64,000 nucleotides of DNA from Synanceia verrucosa (taxonomy: Eukaryota; Chordata; Actinopteri; Perciformes; Synanceiidae), in assembly GCA_029721515.1 (NCBI GenBank), contig CM056550.1, positions 10,605,844-10,669,843 of the forward strand, in the 5' to 3' direction. This document shows positions 11,125 through 21,434 of the stretch, in pieces. The position numbers were made by a program, and so were the translations under genes. How positions within the stretch are numbered: position 1 is the stretch's first letter; every line of letters begins with the position of its first letter. Below the pieces are notes generated by a model, which saw nothing but the letters and a program-made list of their open reading frames with translations, was not told where the DNA came from and did no database searches.

Positions 11125-12574
11125 ATGGCAGACCCAGCCAAGGACAAAATGGCTGCTCAGGGACTCAGCAGCCAGCCTGTTGGACTTAAGGACACTTTAA
11201 ATGCGCCAGGCTTGGCAGAGGAGATTGGAGAGGTAGCAGTAACCGAGATGGAGCCTGCTGAAGCCACAGATATTGAGGCAAGGAAGGGGAAGAAGGACCC
11301 CGAGTGCAAATACGAAATGGAGCTCACAGTCAGCGTGGAGCTTGATGGTGAAGAGGCAGTATCGGCACTCGAGCTTATCCAAGCAACCAGGATGGTGTGC
11401 GGGGGCATTGTAGCTTGCCGCACCATGGGACCCAAGAAATACGAAATCACAATGAGCAGTGACGCGGGAAAAAATAAGTTAATGGACGGATTTAAAATTG
11501 GCAACACCAGAGTGCAGGGAATGGCTATTAAAAATAATGAACTGGTGGTTTCTTTCCTGGGACTGCCTGCCTACATCCCAGACGGAAATACTGGCCAAGC
11601 TGGAGCTGTGGGGAGTGTCTGCGGTCTCCCCATCAAACGAAGGATGTGGCCTGGAACTAAGGTGGCTGATGGCACACGCTTTGTCAAGGTAAGATTCACT
11701 GACGCAGTACAGTCTCTGCCTTACTCAGCTAAGTTCTCTACCGCAGCAGGCACAGAATATTTCAGGGTGATTCACGATAGACAGGTTAAAGTCTGCCGCA
11801 TTTGTATACAGCCTGGTCACATCTTGAGGGATTGCCCAGAATTTACGTGTTTTAAATGTGGTGCAGGGGCACTTTGCCAGGGAGTGTGGAAATAAGATGG
11901 CTAAATGTAAAATCTGCCACAACAAAATGGATGACTGCATTTGTAACGCCTCAGAGGAAATTTCGGAGGAGGATAGTCCAGCATGGGACATAGAGGGTTG
12001 CAGCTGGGAAGATGGAGGGACCTCAGGGGGCAGAGAGTCGGCGAGGTTGCCCCCACCTCGGCCACAACGGGCAGGGGCTCCTCCAGAGGGGGAATCTCAA
12101 AAACGGGTCCTACCTCGGACATGGTCCATAATGGGGAGGTCGAAAAATGGGCTCTACCCGGACCTGAGCTGCACAGGAAAATCTGTAAAAACAGCGCCAC
12201 GAGAGGCTTCAGCCTCAGGCTTACAGCCTTTCAAGATGACAGAGGAAGAAAAGAAAGAGGTTTCAGATGGGGCTAGCACGGCAATGGAGTTGGGCGGGGC
12301 TGGTGCAGTTGACGTGCCGGTCTCCTCAGCTCCAACCCCCTTGAACCCTTTCACCCTGACGCACAGCCTGTTTAGCGGCAACAAGCCACCTGCCACCCAT
12401 TTAGGCCCCTCCCAGAGCACGGAAAACCTGTTCGGCCCGGCTAGATTGTTCTCCTCCTCTGTAAACAACACATCAACATCTGAGGATGAGATTATCCAAC
12501 AAAATAAAAAGGAAGGGACAGTCAGAAGGAAAGCATCGATAACAAAAGCAAAGAAGAAATCCCATAAAAAGTAA
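11125..12574 (+). pseudogene. ORF1 (RNA-binding, CCHC zinc-knuckle protein) of element 1, frameshifted
   Basis: ORF1 of non-LTR elements encodes a nucleic-acid chaperone that coats the element RNA. The first ATG gives MADPAKDKMAAQG. Residues about 130-215 (LPAYIPD, RRMWPGTKVADGTRFVKVRF, LPYSAKF) resemble the RRM-like core of vertebrate L1/Tx1 ORF1 proteins. Then come two CCHC knuckles, CRICIQPGHILRDC and (after a frame break) the CX2CX4HX4C knuckle ending HFAREC, a third Cys-rich stretch CKICHNKMDDCIC, and a Lys-rich tail (KAKKKSHKK). A 2-bp loss near 11585 is compensated by a 1-bp loss near 11628; a 2-bp loss near 11864 breaks the frame (stop at 11895); further small indels lie at 12015-12150. 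Stop 12572-12574, 14 nt before ORF2. Confidence 0.85.
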
Positions 12575-12588
12575 AAAAATAAAATAAA

Positions 12589-15500
12589 ATGGCCAGTCCC
12601 TACGTCTCCTCAGTTTACTCACTTAATGTGAGGGGACTAAGAACAGAGAAGAAAGTGTGTCACCTTCTCTCCACACTTCCTGGCGAAATTTGCTGCCTAC
12701 AGGAGATTAGGTGGTCTCAGAGCACTATAGTGGCGGCCCAGGATGTGGCCAGGCTGTATTTTTCTCTCACTAGGCCCCTCTGGCCGGGGAGTAGCAACCC
12801 TGGTTAGGGGGGGGCTGGTGGGAGAAATGCAGCAGACTCACAGTGACACCGAAGGGAGGTTCACGGTGATAGATATAGGTGAATCACAAAATAGGTGGAG
12901 GGTTATAAATGTATACGCACCAAATACAGAGACAGAAAGAAAAACACTGTTCACCAGGTTGAGCACGTGGGCCACAGGGAGAGTTTTGTTAATAGGGGAT
13001 TTTAATATCACATTGACACGGATGGACATTTCAACTAACAACAAATTTAAGGATGACAGCAGTAGAACACAACTAATACACCTAATGCACCAGAACAACC
13101 TGGCCGAGGCCTGGAGGACGCTCCATCCATCGGCCAGGTTGTTCAGCAGACACCAAGTGGTGAAGGGGGTAATGAAAGGGTCTAGATTAGATCTGTGTTT
13201 GCTGTCGGTGGAGTTGATGCAGCAGCTGCTGGCTGTGTCGTACTCACCTCACCCTTGCAGTGATCATGACTCCCTGGAGGTGGTCTTCAGGCGCAGGGGC
13301 GGCCCTAGGAACGGGGGATCTTGGTGCCTGAACACTGCCATCCTGAGGGAGCCGGCTTTTGTTGGCAAAATCATGGGTCTCCTCTGTCTTACAGGATCGG
13401 CTCGTGACGGGAGACCTCTTTGAGGAGTGGCCAGCATTTAAACAGAGAGTCAGGTCGGCGGCAATAAGTTACTGCAAGCGTAGGGCGTGGCAGGGGAAGT
13501 TGAAGGTAGACAGTCTCACCAGGATCCTTCAACTGGAGGCCGACGCTGCCGCCGATGACCCTAACAGGGACTTAACCCTGTACCTCGCGGCCAAACACCA
13601 GCTGCACGCCTGGGATGAGGAGCGTTGCAGGGGTGCGAGCATCAGGGCCAAGGTTCGGCACGCGGTGGAGGGCGAAACATCATCGGCTTTTTTTCTTGGT
13701 CTGGAGAAACTGCGTCAACAAAAAAATCACATATCTGCTTTGACTAATTCCAGCGGCCAGATCAAACATGAAATAGATGCAGTTCTCCAGATCACGACAG
13801 AATTTTACTCAAACTTGTTCGCAGCCGAACCCACCTCACAGGTTGACCGTGACCCGGCGATCGGTGCCCTGAGCCGCTCCTTGACTCGGAGAGCCGCTCA
13901 TGGTGTGATTCCCCTCTCACCTTGAGTGAGGTGGAGTCCGCCATTGGTGGTCTCTCTGGAGGCAGGAGCCCGGGAGAGGATGGGCTGCCGGCAGATTTTT
14001 CAGACTTTTAAAAGGTCGCTTGCTCCCATCCTCTTACACGTCTACACAGCCATCATCGACCAGCGCAGAGTCCCCAGGGGGTTTGCATCTGGTCTCATCA
14101 CTCTCCTTTTCAAAAATAAAGGTGAGAGGCATGACATCAAAAACTACAGACCAATCAGTCTATTAAACACCGACTATAAAATCCTGGCAAAGATCCTGGC
14201 AAACCGGCTGCGCCATGTGGTAGCAGAAGTAGTAAGTCCAAACCAGTCTTATGGTATCCCAGGCAGAGACATCTCCGACACTGTCCTCTCCCTCAGGTAC
14301 CTCATTGGTCGCATGCAGAGGGAGGGTGGTCTTTACCTAGGCCTGGATTTTGAGAAAGCCTTTGACAGAGTCGACCACACCTTCCTCTGGGGGGTAATGC
14401 AGCAGATGGGGTTTGGGGAGGGCTTCATCTCCTCCATCCAGCTTCTTTATCATTCAGCGGCCAGCAAAGTGAAGGTCAACGGGCTCTTGACCAGCGCTTT
14501 TCCCATCAAGAGGTCAGTGCGACAGGGCTGCCCCCTGTCCGCGCTTCTCTTCAGCCTGGTCACTGAGCCTTTGACTCAGCTCTTGCTGGCCAATAACCAA
14601 ATCAGAGGCATAATGACACCAGCGGGGGAGGAGGTGAAGGTCCTCCTTTATGCCGACGACACAAACATCACAGTGGGGAGGGGACAGTGTTGAACATGTA
14701 CTCTACGAAGTCAAACGCTACTGCATGGCTTCCGGCGCCAGAATCAATGCCAGGAAGTCCACAGTCATGCTTCTTGGTGGAGTGACGAGACCAGCAACTC
14801 TAGGGGACTTTGAGCTGGTTGATGGGGAGGCTCGCATCCTGGGCGTCTTTTTGGGGAAGGACATCAATGCGGCGGCGGACCGAACTTGGGGGGTACTGGA
14901 GAACAAAGTCACCTCCAGGCTGAACCTGTGGAGGGCCCGTGCCCTGTCGCTCAGAGGTAAAGTGATTGTTGTTAACGCGCTGCTTTGTCCATCTTGAATT
15001 TTGCCCTGGCTGTTCATGCCCTCCCCCCAGAGGTCCTGGCCAGGATCAACAGGGCGATCAGTGTTTTCCTGTGGAAACACGCGGTCAACACGGTCGCCCG
15101 AAACACCATCGTGGGTAGGCTGAAGGAGGGGGGGCTGAATTTGGTTGACCTCGAGTCCCGGAAGCATCGTTCAGAGCCAGACTCGTGCAGCGCTTCCTCC
15201 TGAGATCTCACATGGCACCCTGGAAGAGCTTTTTCCAACAAGAGTTACACTCTTGTGGGAGGTATGGTGACATGAATCTCTGTCAGATCCTCCCACCGAG
15301 CCGGTACCAACATCTTGGGCTGCTGGAGAGAGAGATCATGGAGGCATGGCGTCTCTTGAGGCCCCTCCTCAGGGTCAACATCACGAGCAAGGCCCAGGCC
15401 CTCGGCCAACCGTTGCTCAACAACCCTGAAGTCACATACCGAGGACGGCCTTTCGTCCTGCCGACGCTCCATAAGGCCTCAATGGGGGCTCTGGGGGCGT

Positions 15501-16456
15501 CGTGAGGGACGAACGACCGCCGCCCGTCCAGAAGGCGTTGTGTGGGAGCTGAGGAGGAAAGGGATTGAGGTCAAGGCAAAACAATTCGGAAGATCGCTGG
15601 CCACTCTTGAACATGTGTCCCGTCCAGCTGGTTGGAGCCCTTGGGTGGAGGTGAGTGCGACACAGTGCAGATTGGGCCCCTGATTTCCTCCTGGCTTCAG
15701 ACTTGAAATCCACAGCTTTTGTAGAGCTAAGAACTGTCGCTCTGTATAGGGCCTTTGTCGACAGAGTCTGGAAGCCTCCTGCCTCAGAGAGGACCTGGGC
15801 CTCTCGCTTTCCTGGCCTAGACATCGCCAAGTTGTGGCTCAACATCGGTGAGGGGAGACTTCCAGACTCTGCTTTCAATACAGATTTCAAGCTGAGGCAC
15901 AGGAGGATCATCACTGGGGTCCAGCTGCATCAAATTGATAGCAGCAAGTACAGCAGAGACTGTGCTGTATGTGGCGAATCTGCTGAAACTCTTGAACACC
16001 TGTTTTTGGAGTGTACTGTCTGCCAGTCTTTTCTTTCAGCAATACGAGACCTGCTAAGGAGACTCCTGCACTTGACCTGGGAGAGAGACGAGGACTGGAG
16101 GAAGGTCTTCCTCTTCGGGCTCCAGCCGCCTACCAGCCGGGCAGTCAGGAACCGCCAACCTCATCCTGAGCATTGCCAGACATACCATCTACCTCGCCAG
16201 AAACGCTGCCCTGCATAACGAAGGAAGAATCCACCATCTCAGACTCTTTGCCTCACTGCTCAAGGGTCACGTCACCATCTTGGCCCGCTGCGACAGCCCC
16301 CGCATCACCTCCTGGTACAATGGAGAGCATCTGGCCCAGCTGCTGACGATAGACATCGACCCACCTGCCTGCACTTTGGGGTCTGGAGGCCGGCGGCCCT
16401 CCCCTTCTGTGCTGGGGGAGCAGTCACAACTAATAAGGCCAAGGGAGCCAGATTAG
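12589..16456 (+). pseudogene. ORF2 (endonuclease-reverse transcriptase) of element 1, frameshifted
   Basis: ORF2 nicks the target and reverse-transcribes the element RNA in place. In order: APE endonuclease (SLNVRGL, CLQEIRW, INVYAPN, LIGDFN, SDHDS); RT motifs YRPISLLN, SYGIPGRDISDTV, LGLDFEKAFDRVDH, VRQGCPLSALLFSL and YADD at 14649-14660; thumb (SGARINARKS, LGVFLG); and a C-terminal knuckle CAVCGESAETLEHLFLEC near 15960-16012. Frame breaks lie near 12738, 13385, 13887, 14000, 14680, 14985, 15166, 15500 and 16147, nearly all in G, C or T runs and mostly absent from the sister copies. The stop/+1 frame change at 15655-15683 is shared by all copies. Final stop TAG 16454-16456. Confidence 0.88.
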
Positions 16457-16697
16457 GATGAACCTCAATACTGCCAAGGCAGTTTCCCTGCCCTGGCAGC
16501 AAACAGAGACCTATTTTAGAACCTTTTAAAAACTTTGTGTGGTCAGGACGCTGCCACGGACTTTTGGCGAAAAAAAAAAAAAAAATAAAAAAATAAAAAA
16601 AAAAAAAAAATGTATGTCTATATGTCTCTTTTCACGTAATGAAATGTTTGAAAATATTTTTTTGATGAGTTATTTAATAAATAAAGATAAAAAAAAA
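16457..16697 (+). other. 3' UTR of element 1: stem-loop, A-rich tract, AATAAA, poly(A)
   Basis: A stem-loop at 16471-16499 has arms CTGCCAAGGCAG and CTGCCCTGGCAG around TTTCC, with one A-C mismatch. A long interrupted A tract (16570-16609) follows GGCG, then TGTATGTCTATATG, two overlapping AATAAA signals at 16676-16685 and a short poly(A) end. The stem-loop is identical in elements 2 and 3; the internal A tract varies greatly in length. 3'-terminal structure is a common recognition feature for target-primed reverse transcription, but that role here is inferred. Confidence 0.7.
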
Positions 16698-19034
16698 CAT
16701 ACATCTGATCTCGGAAGCTAAGCACGGACGGGCCTGGTCAGTACTTGGATGGGAGACCGCCTGGCAATACAAGGTGCTGTAAGCTTTTCAACTGACGGTG
16801 GGAAAACTGCCAAAAAATGTCATCGCATGTCAAAAAAGACAAAAACAATACAGCTTCAAAAAAGTCGTCAGAAAGACTTTGTGGCATCCTTAAAAGGCCC
16901 CTTTGTGACATTTGTTTTTGCTTACGGCCACACCAACCTGCATACGCCCGATCTCGTCTGATCTCGGAAGCTAAGCACGGTCGGGCCTGGTCAGTACTTG
17001 GATGGGAGACCGCCTGGGAATACCAGGTGCTGTAAGCTTTTCAACTGACGGTGGGAAAACTGACTAAAATTTGATTTGAAGGTTTAAAAACACAAAAACT
17101 TCAATACAGCTCCAAAAAAGTCGTCAAAAAGACTTTGCGGCATCCTTAAAAGGCCCCTTTGTGACATTTGTTTTCGCCTACGGCCACACCAACCTGCATA
17201 CGCCCGATCTCGTCTGAACTCGGAAGCTAAGCACGGACAGGCCTGGTCAGTTCTTGGATGGGAGACCGCCTGGGAATACCAGGTGCTGTAAGCTTTTCAA
17301 CTGACGGTGGGAAAACTGCCAAAAAATGTCATCCCATGTCAAAAAGACAAAAACAATACAGCATGAAAAAGTTGTCAGAAAGACTTTGCGGCATCCTTGA
17401 AAGGCCCCTTTGTGGCATTTGTCTTCGCTTACGGCCACACCAACCTGCATACATCTGATCTCGGAAGCTAAGCACGGAAGGGCCTGGTCAGTACTTGGAT
17501 GGGAGACCGTCTGGGAATACCAGATGCTATAAGCTTTTCAACTGACGGTGGGAAAAATGTCATCGCATGTCAAAAAGACAAAAACCAATACAGCTCCAAA
17601 AAGTCGTCAGAAAGACTTTGTGGCATCCTTAAAAGGCCCCTTTGTGACATTTGTTTTTGCTTACGGCCACACCAACCTGCATACGCCCGATCTCGTCTGA
17701 TCTCGGAAGCTAAGCACGGTCGGGCCTGGTCAGTACTTGGATGGGAGACCGCCTGGGAATACCAGGTGCTGTAAGCTTTTCAACTGACGGTGGGAAAACT
17801 GCCAAAAAATGTCATTGCATGTCGAAAAAGACAAAAACAATACAGCATGAAAAAAGTCGTCAGAAAGACTTTGCGGCATCCTTGAAAGGCACCTTTGTGG
17901 CATTTGTCTTCGCTTACGGCCACACCAACCTGCATACATCTGATCTCGGAAGCTAAGCACGGACGGGCCTGGTCAGTACTTGGATGGGAGACCGCCTGGG
18001 AATACCAGGTGCTGTAAGCTTTTCAACTGACGGTGGGAAAACTGCCAAAAAATGTCATCGCATGTGAAAAAAAGACAAAAACTTCAATACAGCTCCAAAA
18101 AAGTCGTCAGAAAGACTTTGCGGCATCCTTAAAAGGCTCATTTGTGGCGTTTGTTTTCGCTTACGGCCACACCTACCTGCACACACCCGATCTCGTCTGA
18201 TCTCGGAAGCTAAGCACGGACGGGCCTGGTCAGTACTTGGATGGGAGACCGCCTGGGAATACCAGGTGCTGTAAGCTTTTCAACTGACGGTGGGAAAACT
18301 GCCAAAAAATGTCATCGCATGTCAAAAAAGACAAAAACAATACAGCTCCAAAAAAGTCGTCAGAAAGACTTTGTGGCATCCTTAAAAGGCCCCTTTGTGA
18401 CATTTGTTTTCGCCTACGGCCACACCAACCTGCATTCGTCTGATCTCGGAAGCTAAGCACGGACGGGCCTGGTCAGTACTTGGATGGGAGACCGCCTGGG
18501 AATACCAGGTGCTGTAAGCTTTTCAACTGACGGTGGGAAAACTGACAAAAAATGTCATCGCATGTCAAAAAAGGCAAAAACTTCAATACAGCTCCAAAAA
18601 AGTTGTCAGAAAGACTTTGCGGCATCCTTAAAAGGCCCCTTTGTGGCTTTTGACTTCCATTACGGCCACACCAACCTGCATACGCCCGATCTCGTCTGAT
18701 CTCGGAAGCTAAGCACGGTCGGGCCTGGTCAGTACTTGGATGGGAGACCGCCTGGGAATACCAGGTGCTGTAAGCTTTTCAACTGACGGTGGGAAAACTG
18801 CCAAAAAATGTCATCGCATGTGAAAAAAAGACAAAAACTTCAATACAGCTCCAAAAAAGTTGTTAGAAAGACTTTGTGGCATCCTTAAAAGGCCCCTTTG
18901 TGACATTTGTTTTCGCTTACGGCCACACCAACCTGCATACGCCCGATCTCGTCTGATCTCGGAAGCTAAGCACGGTCGGGCCTGGTCAGTACTTGGATGG
19001 GAGACCGCCTGGGAATACCAGGTGCTGTAAGCTT
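16698..19034 (+). rRNA. 5S rRNA genes, array B copies 1-10
   Basis: A 3' fragment at 16698-16786 (nt 22 onward, 10-bp-deleted form CATACATCTG) follows element 1. Further copies start at 16920, 17176, 17427 (deleted), 17659, 17912 (deleted), 18159, 18412 (deleted), 18658 (CATTACGG start) and 18915. The spacer at 17060-17100 carries an unusual stretch (see findings). Full copies are about 120 bp, deleted ones 110 bp. Confidence 0.92.
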
Positions 19035-19170
19035 TTCAACTGACGGTGGGAAAACTGCCAAAAAATGTCATTGCACGTCAAAAAAGACAAAAACTTCAAT
19101 ACAGCTCCAAAAAAGTCGTCAAAAAGACTTTGCGGCATCCTTAAAAGGCCCCTTTGTGACATTTGTTTTC

Positions 19171-21298
19171 GCCTAAGGCCACACCAACCTGCATAAGCCC
19201 GATCTCGTCTGACCTCGGAAGCTAAGCACGGACGGGCCTGGTCAGTACTTGGATGGGAGACCGCCTGGGAATACCAGGTGCTGTAAGCTTTTCAACTGAC
19301 GGTGGGAAAACTGCCAAAAAATGTCATCGCATGTCGAAAAAGACAAAAACAATACAGCATGAAAAAAGTTGTCAGAAAGACTTTGCGGCATCCTTGAAAG
19401 GCCCCTTTGTGGCGTTTGTCTTCGCTTACGGCCACGCCAACCTGCATACATCTGATCTCGGAAGCTAAGCACGGACGGGCCTGGTCAGTACTTGGATGGG
19501 AGACCGCCTGGCAATACAAGGTGCTGTAAGCTTTTCAACTGACGGTGGGAAAACTGCCAAAAAATGTCATCGCATGTCAAAAAAGACAAAAACAATACAG
19601 CTCCAAAAAAGTTGTCAGAAAGACTTTGTGGCATCCATAAAAGGCCCCTTTGTGACATTTGTTTTCGCTTACGGCCACACCAACCTGCATACGCCCGATC
19701 TCGTCTGATCTCGGAAGCTAAGCACGGTCGGGCCTGGTCAGTACTTGGATGGGAGACCGCCTGGGAATACCAGGTGCTGTAAGCTTTTCAACTGACGGTG
19801 GGAAAACTGCCAAAAAATGTCATTGCACGTCAAAAAAGACAAAAACATCAATACGTCGTCAAAAAGACTTTGCGGCATCCTTAAAAGGCCCCTTTGTGAC
19901 ATTTGTTTTCGCCTACGGCCACACCAACCTGCATAAGCCCGATCTCGTCTGAACTCGGAAGCTAAGCACGGACGGGCCTGGTCAGTACTTGGATGGGAGA
20001 CCGCCTGGCAATACCAGGTGCTGTAAGCTTTTCAACTGAGGGTGGGAAAACTGCCAAAAAATGTCATCGCATGTCGAAAAAGACAAAAACAACACAGCAT
20101 GAAAAAAGTCGTCAGAAAGACTTTGCGGCATCCTTGAAAGGCCCCTTTGTGGCATTTGTCTTCGCTTACGGCCACACCAACCTGCATACGCCCGATCTCG
20201 TCTGATCTCGGAAGCTAAGCACGGACGGGCCTGGTCAGTACTTGGATGGGAGACCGCCTGGCAATACAAGGTGCTGTAAGCTTTTCAACTGACGGTGGGA
20301 AAACTGCCAAAAAATGTCATCGCATGTCAAAAAAGACAAAAACAATACAGCTTCAAAAAAGTCGTCAGAAAGACTTTGTGGCATCCTTAAAAGGCCCCTT
20401 TGTGACATTTGTTTTCGCTTACGGCCACACCAACCTGCATACGCCCGATCTCGTCTGACCTCGGATGCTAAGCACGGTCGGGCCTGGTCAGTACTTGGAT
20501 GGGAGACCGCCTGGGAATACCAGGTGCTGTAAGCTTTTCAACTGACGGTGGGAAAACTGCCAAAAAATGTCATCGCATGTCAAAAAAGACAAAAACAATA
20601 CAGCTTCAAAAAAGTTGTCAGAAAGACTTTGCGGCATCCTTAAAAGGCTCCTTTGTGACATTTGTTTTCGCTTACGGCCACACCAACCTGCATACACCCG
20701 ATCTCGTCTGATCTCGGGAGCTAAGCACGGTCGGGCCTGGTCAGTACTTGGATGGGAGACCGCTTGGGAATACCAGGTGCTGTAAGCTTCTCAACTGACG
20801 GTGGGAAAACTGCCAAAAAATGTCATCGCCTGTCAAAAAAGACAAAAACATCAATACAGCCCCAAAAAAGTTGTCAGAAAGACTCTGCGGCATCCTTAAA
20901 AGGCTCCTTTGTGGCGTTTGTTTTCTTTTACGGCCACACCTACCTGCATACACCCGATCTCGTCTGATCTCGGAAGCTAAGCACGGACGGGCCTGGTCAG
21001 TACTTGGATGGGAGACCGCCTGGGAATACCAGGTGCTATAAGCTTTTCAACTGACAGTGGGAAAACTGCCAAAAAATGTCATCGCATGTCAAAAAAGACA
21101 AAAACAATACAGCTCCAAAAAAGTCGTCAGAAAGACTTTGCGGCATCCTTAAGAGGCCTCTTTGTGGCATTTGTCTTCGCTTACGGCCACACCAACCTGC
21201 ATACGCCCGATCTCGTCTGATCTCGGAGGCTAAGCACGGACGGGCCTGGTCAGTACTTGGATGGGAGACCGCCTGGGAATACCAGGTGCTGTAAGCTT
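19171..21298 (+). rRNA. 5S rRNA genes, array B copies 11-19
   Basis: Copies start at 19171 (GCCTAAGG), 19424 (10-bp deletion), 19667, 19911, 20164, 20417, 20670, 20926 (first two bases changed, TTTTACGG) and 21179. The spacer before 19911 lacks the ACAGCTCCAAAAAA block (AATACGTCGTC at 19853), giving a 244-bp unit. Confidence 0.92.
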
Positions 21299-21434
21299 TT
21301 CAACTGACGGTGGGAAAACTGACAAAAAATGTCATCGCATGTCAAAAAAGGCAAAAACTTCAATACAGCTCCAAAAAAGTTGTCAGAAAGACTTTGCGGC
21401 ATCCTTAAAAGGCCCCTTTGTGGCTTTTAAATTC

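Larger units (their letters stand above)
10907..16697 (+). mobile_element. Element 1: full-length 5S-specific Tx1-clade non-LTR retrotransposon (Mutsu-like)
   Basis: A 5.8-kb insertion in sense orientation after 5S nt 30. It has a 5' UTR of about 218 bp with a hairpin, ORF1 (CCHC knuckles), ORF2 (APE endonuclease, reverse transcriptase, C-terminal CCHC), a 3' UTR with a stem-loop, AATAAA and a poly(A) end. There are no LTRs. Endonuclease type, two-ORF layout and insertion into a multicopy RNA gene are hallmarks of Tx1-clade elements; Mutsu is the 5S-specific family described from fish. Assignment to that family is by target and architecture, not by a search. The right flank is a 10-bp-deleted 5S copy, unlike the left flank. 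Both ORFs are interrupted, so this copy as read is not autonomous. Confidence 0.9.

Noticed and set aside
11157..11507. Reverse-strand ORFs of 60-190 codons inside the elements
   Set aside because: They are antisense to ORF1 and ORF2 domains with clear motifs and show no independent protein features.
15651..15700. A possible 50-bp spliceosomal intron in ORF2 (GAG-GTGAGT donor, pyrimidine-rich tract and CTTCAG acceptor)
   Set aside because: The signals look good, but removing it gives GAG ACT TGA, an immediate stop, and 50 bp is shorter than usual for a vertebrate intron. It does not explain the shared frame change.
10907..16697. LTR retrotransposon or R2-type restriction-like-endonuclease element
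   Set aside because: There are no terminal repeats, integrase or protease. The endonuclease is N-terminal APE type (CLQEIRW, GDFN, SDHDS), unlike the C-terminal endonuclease of R2.
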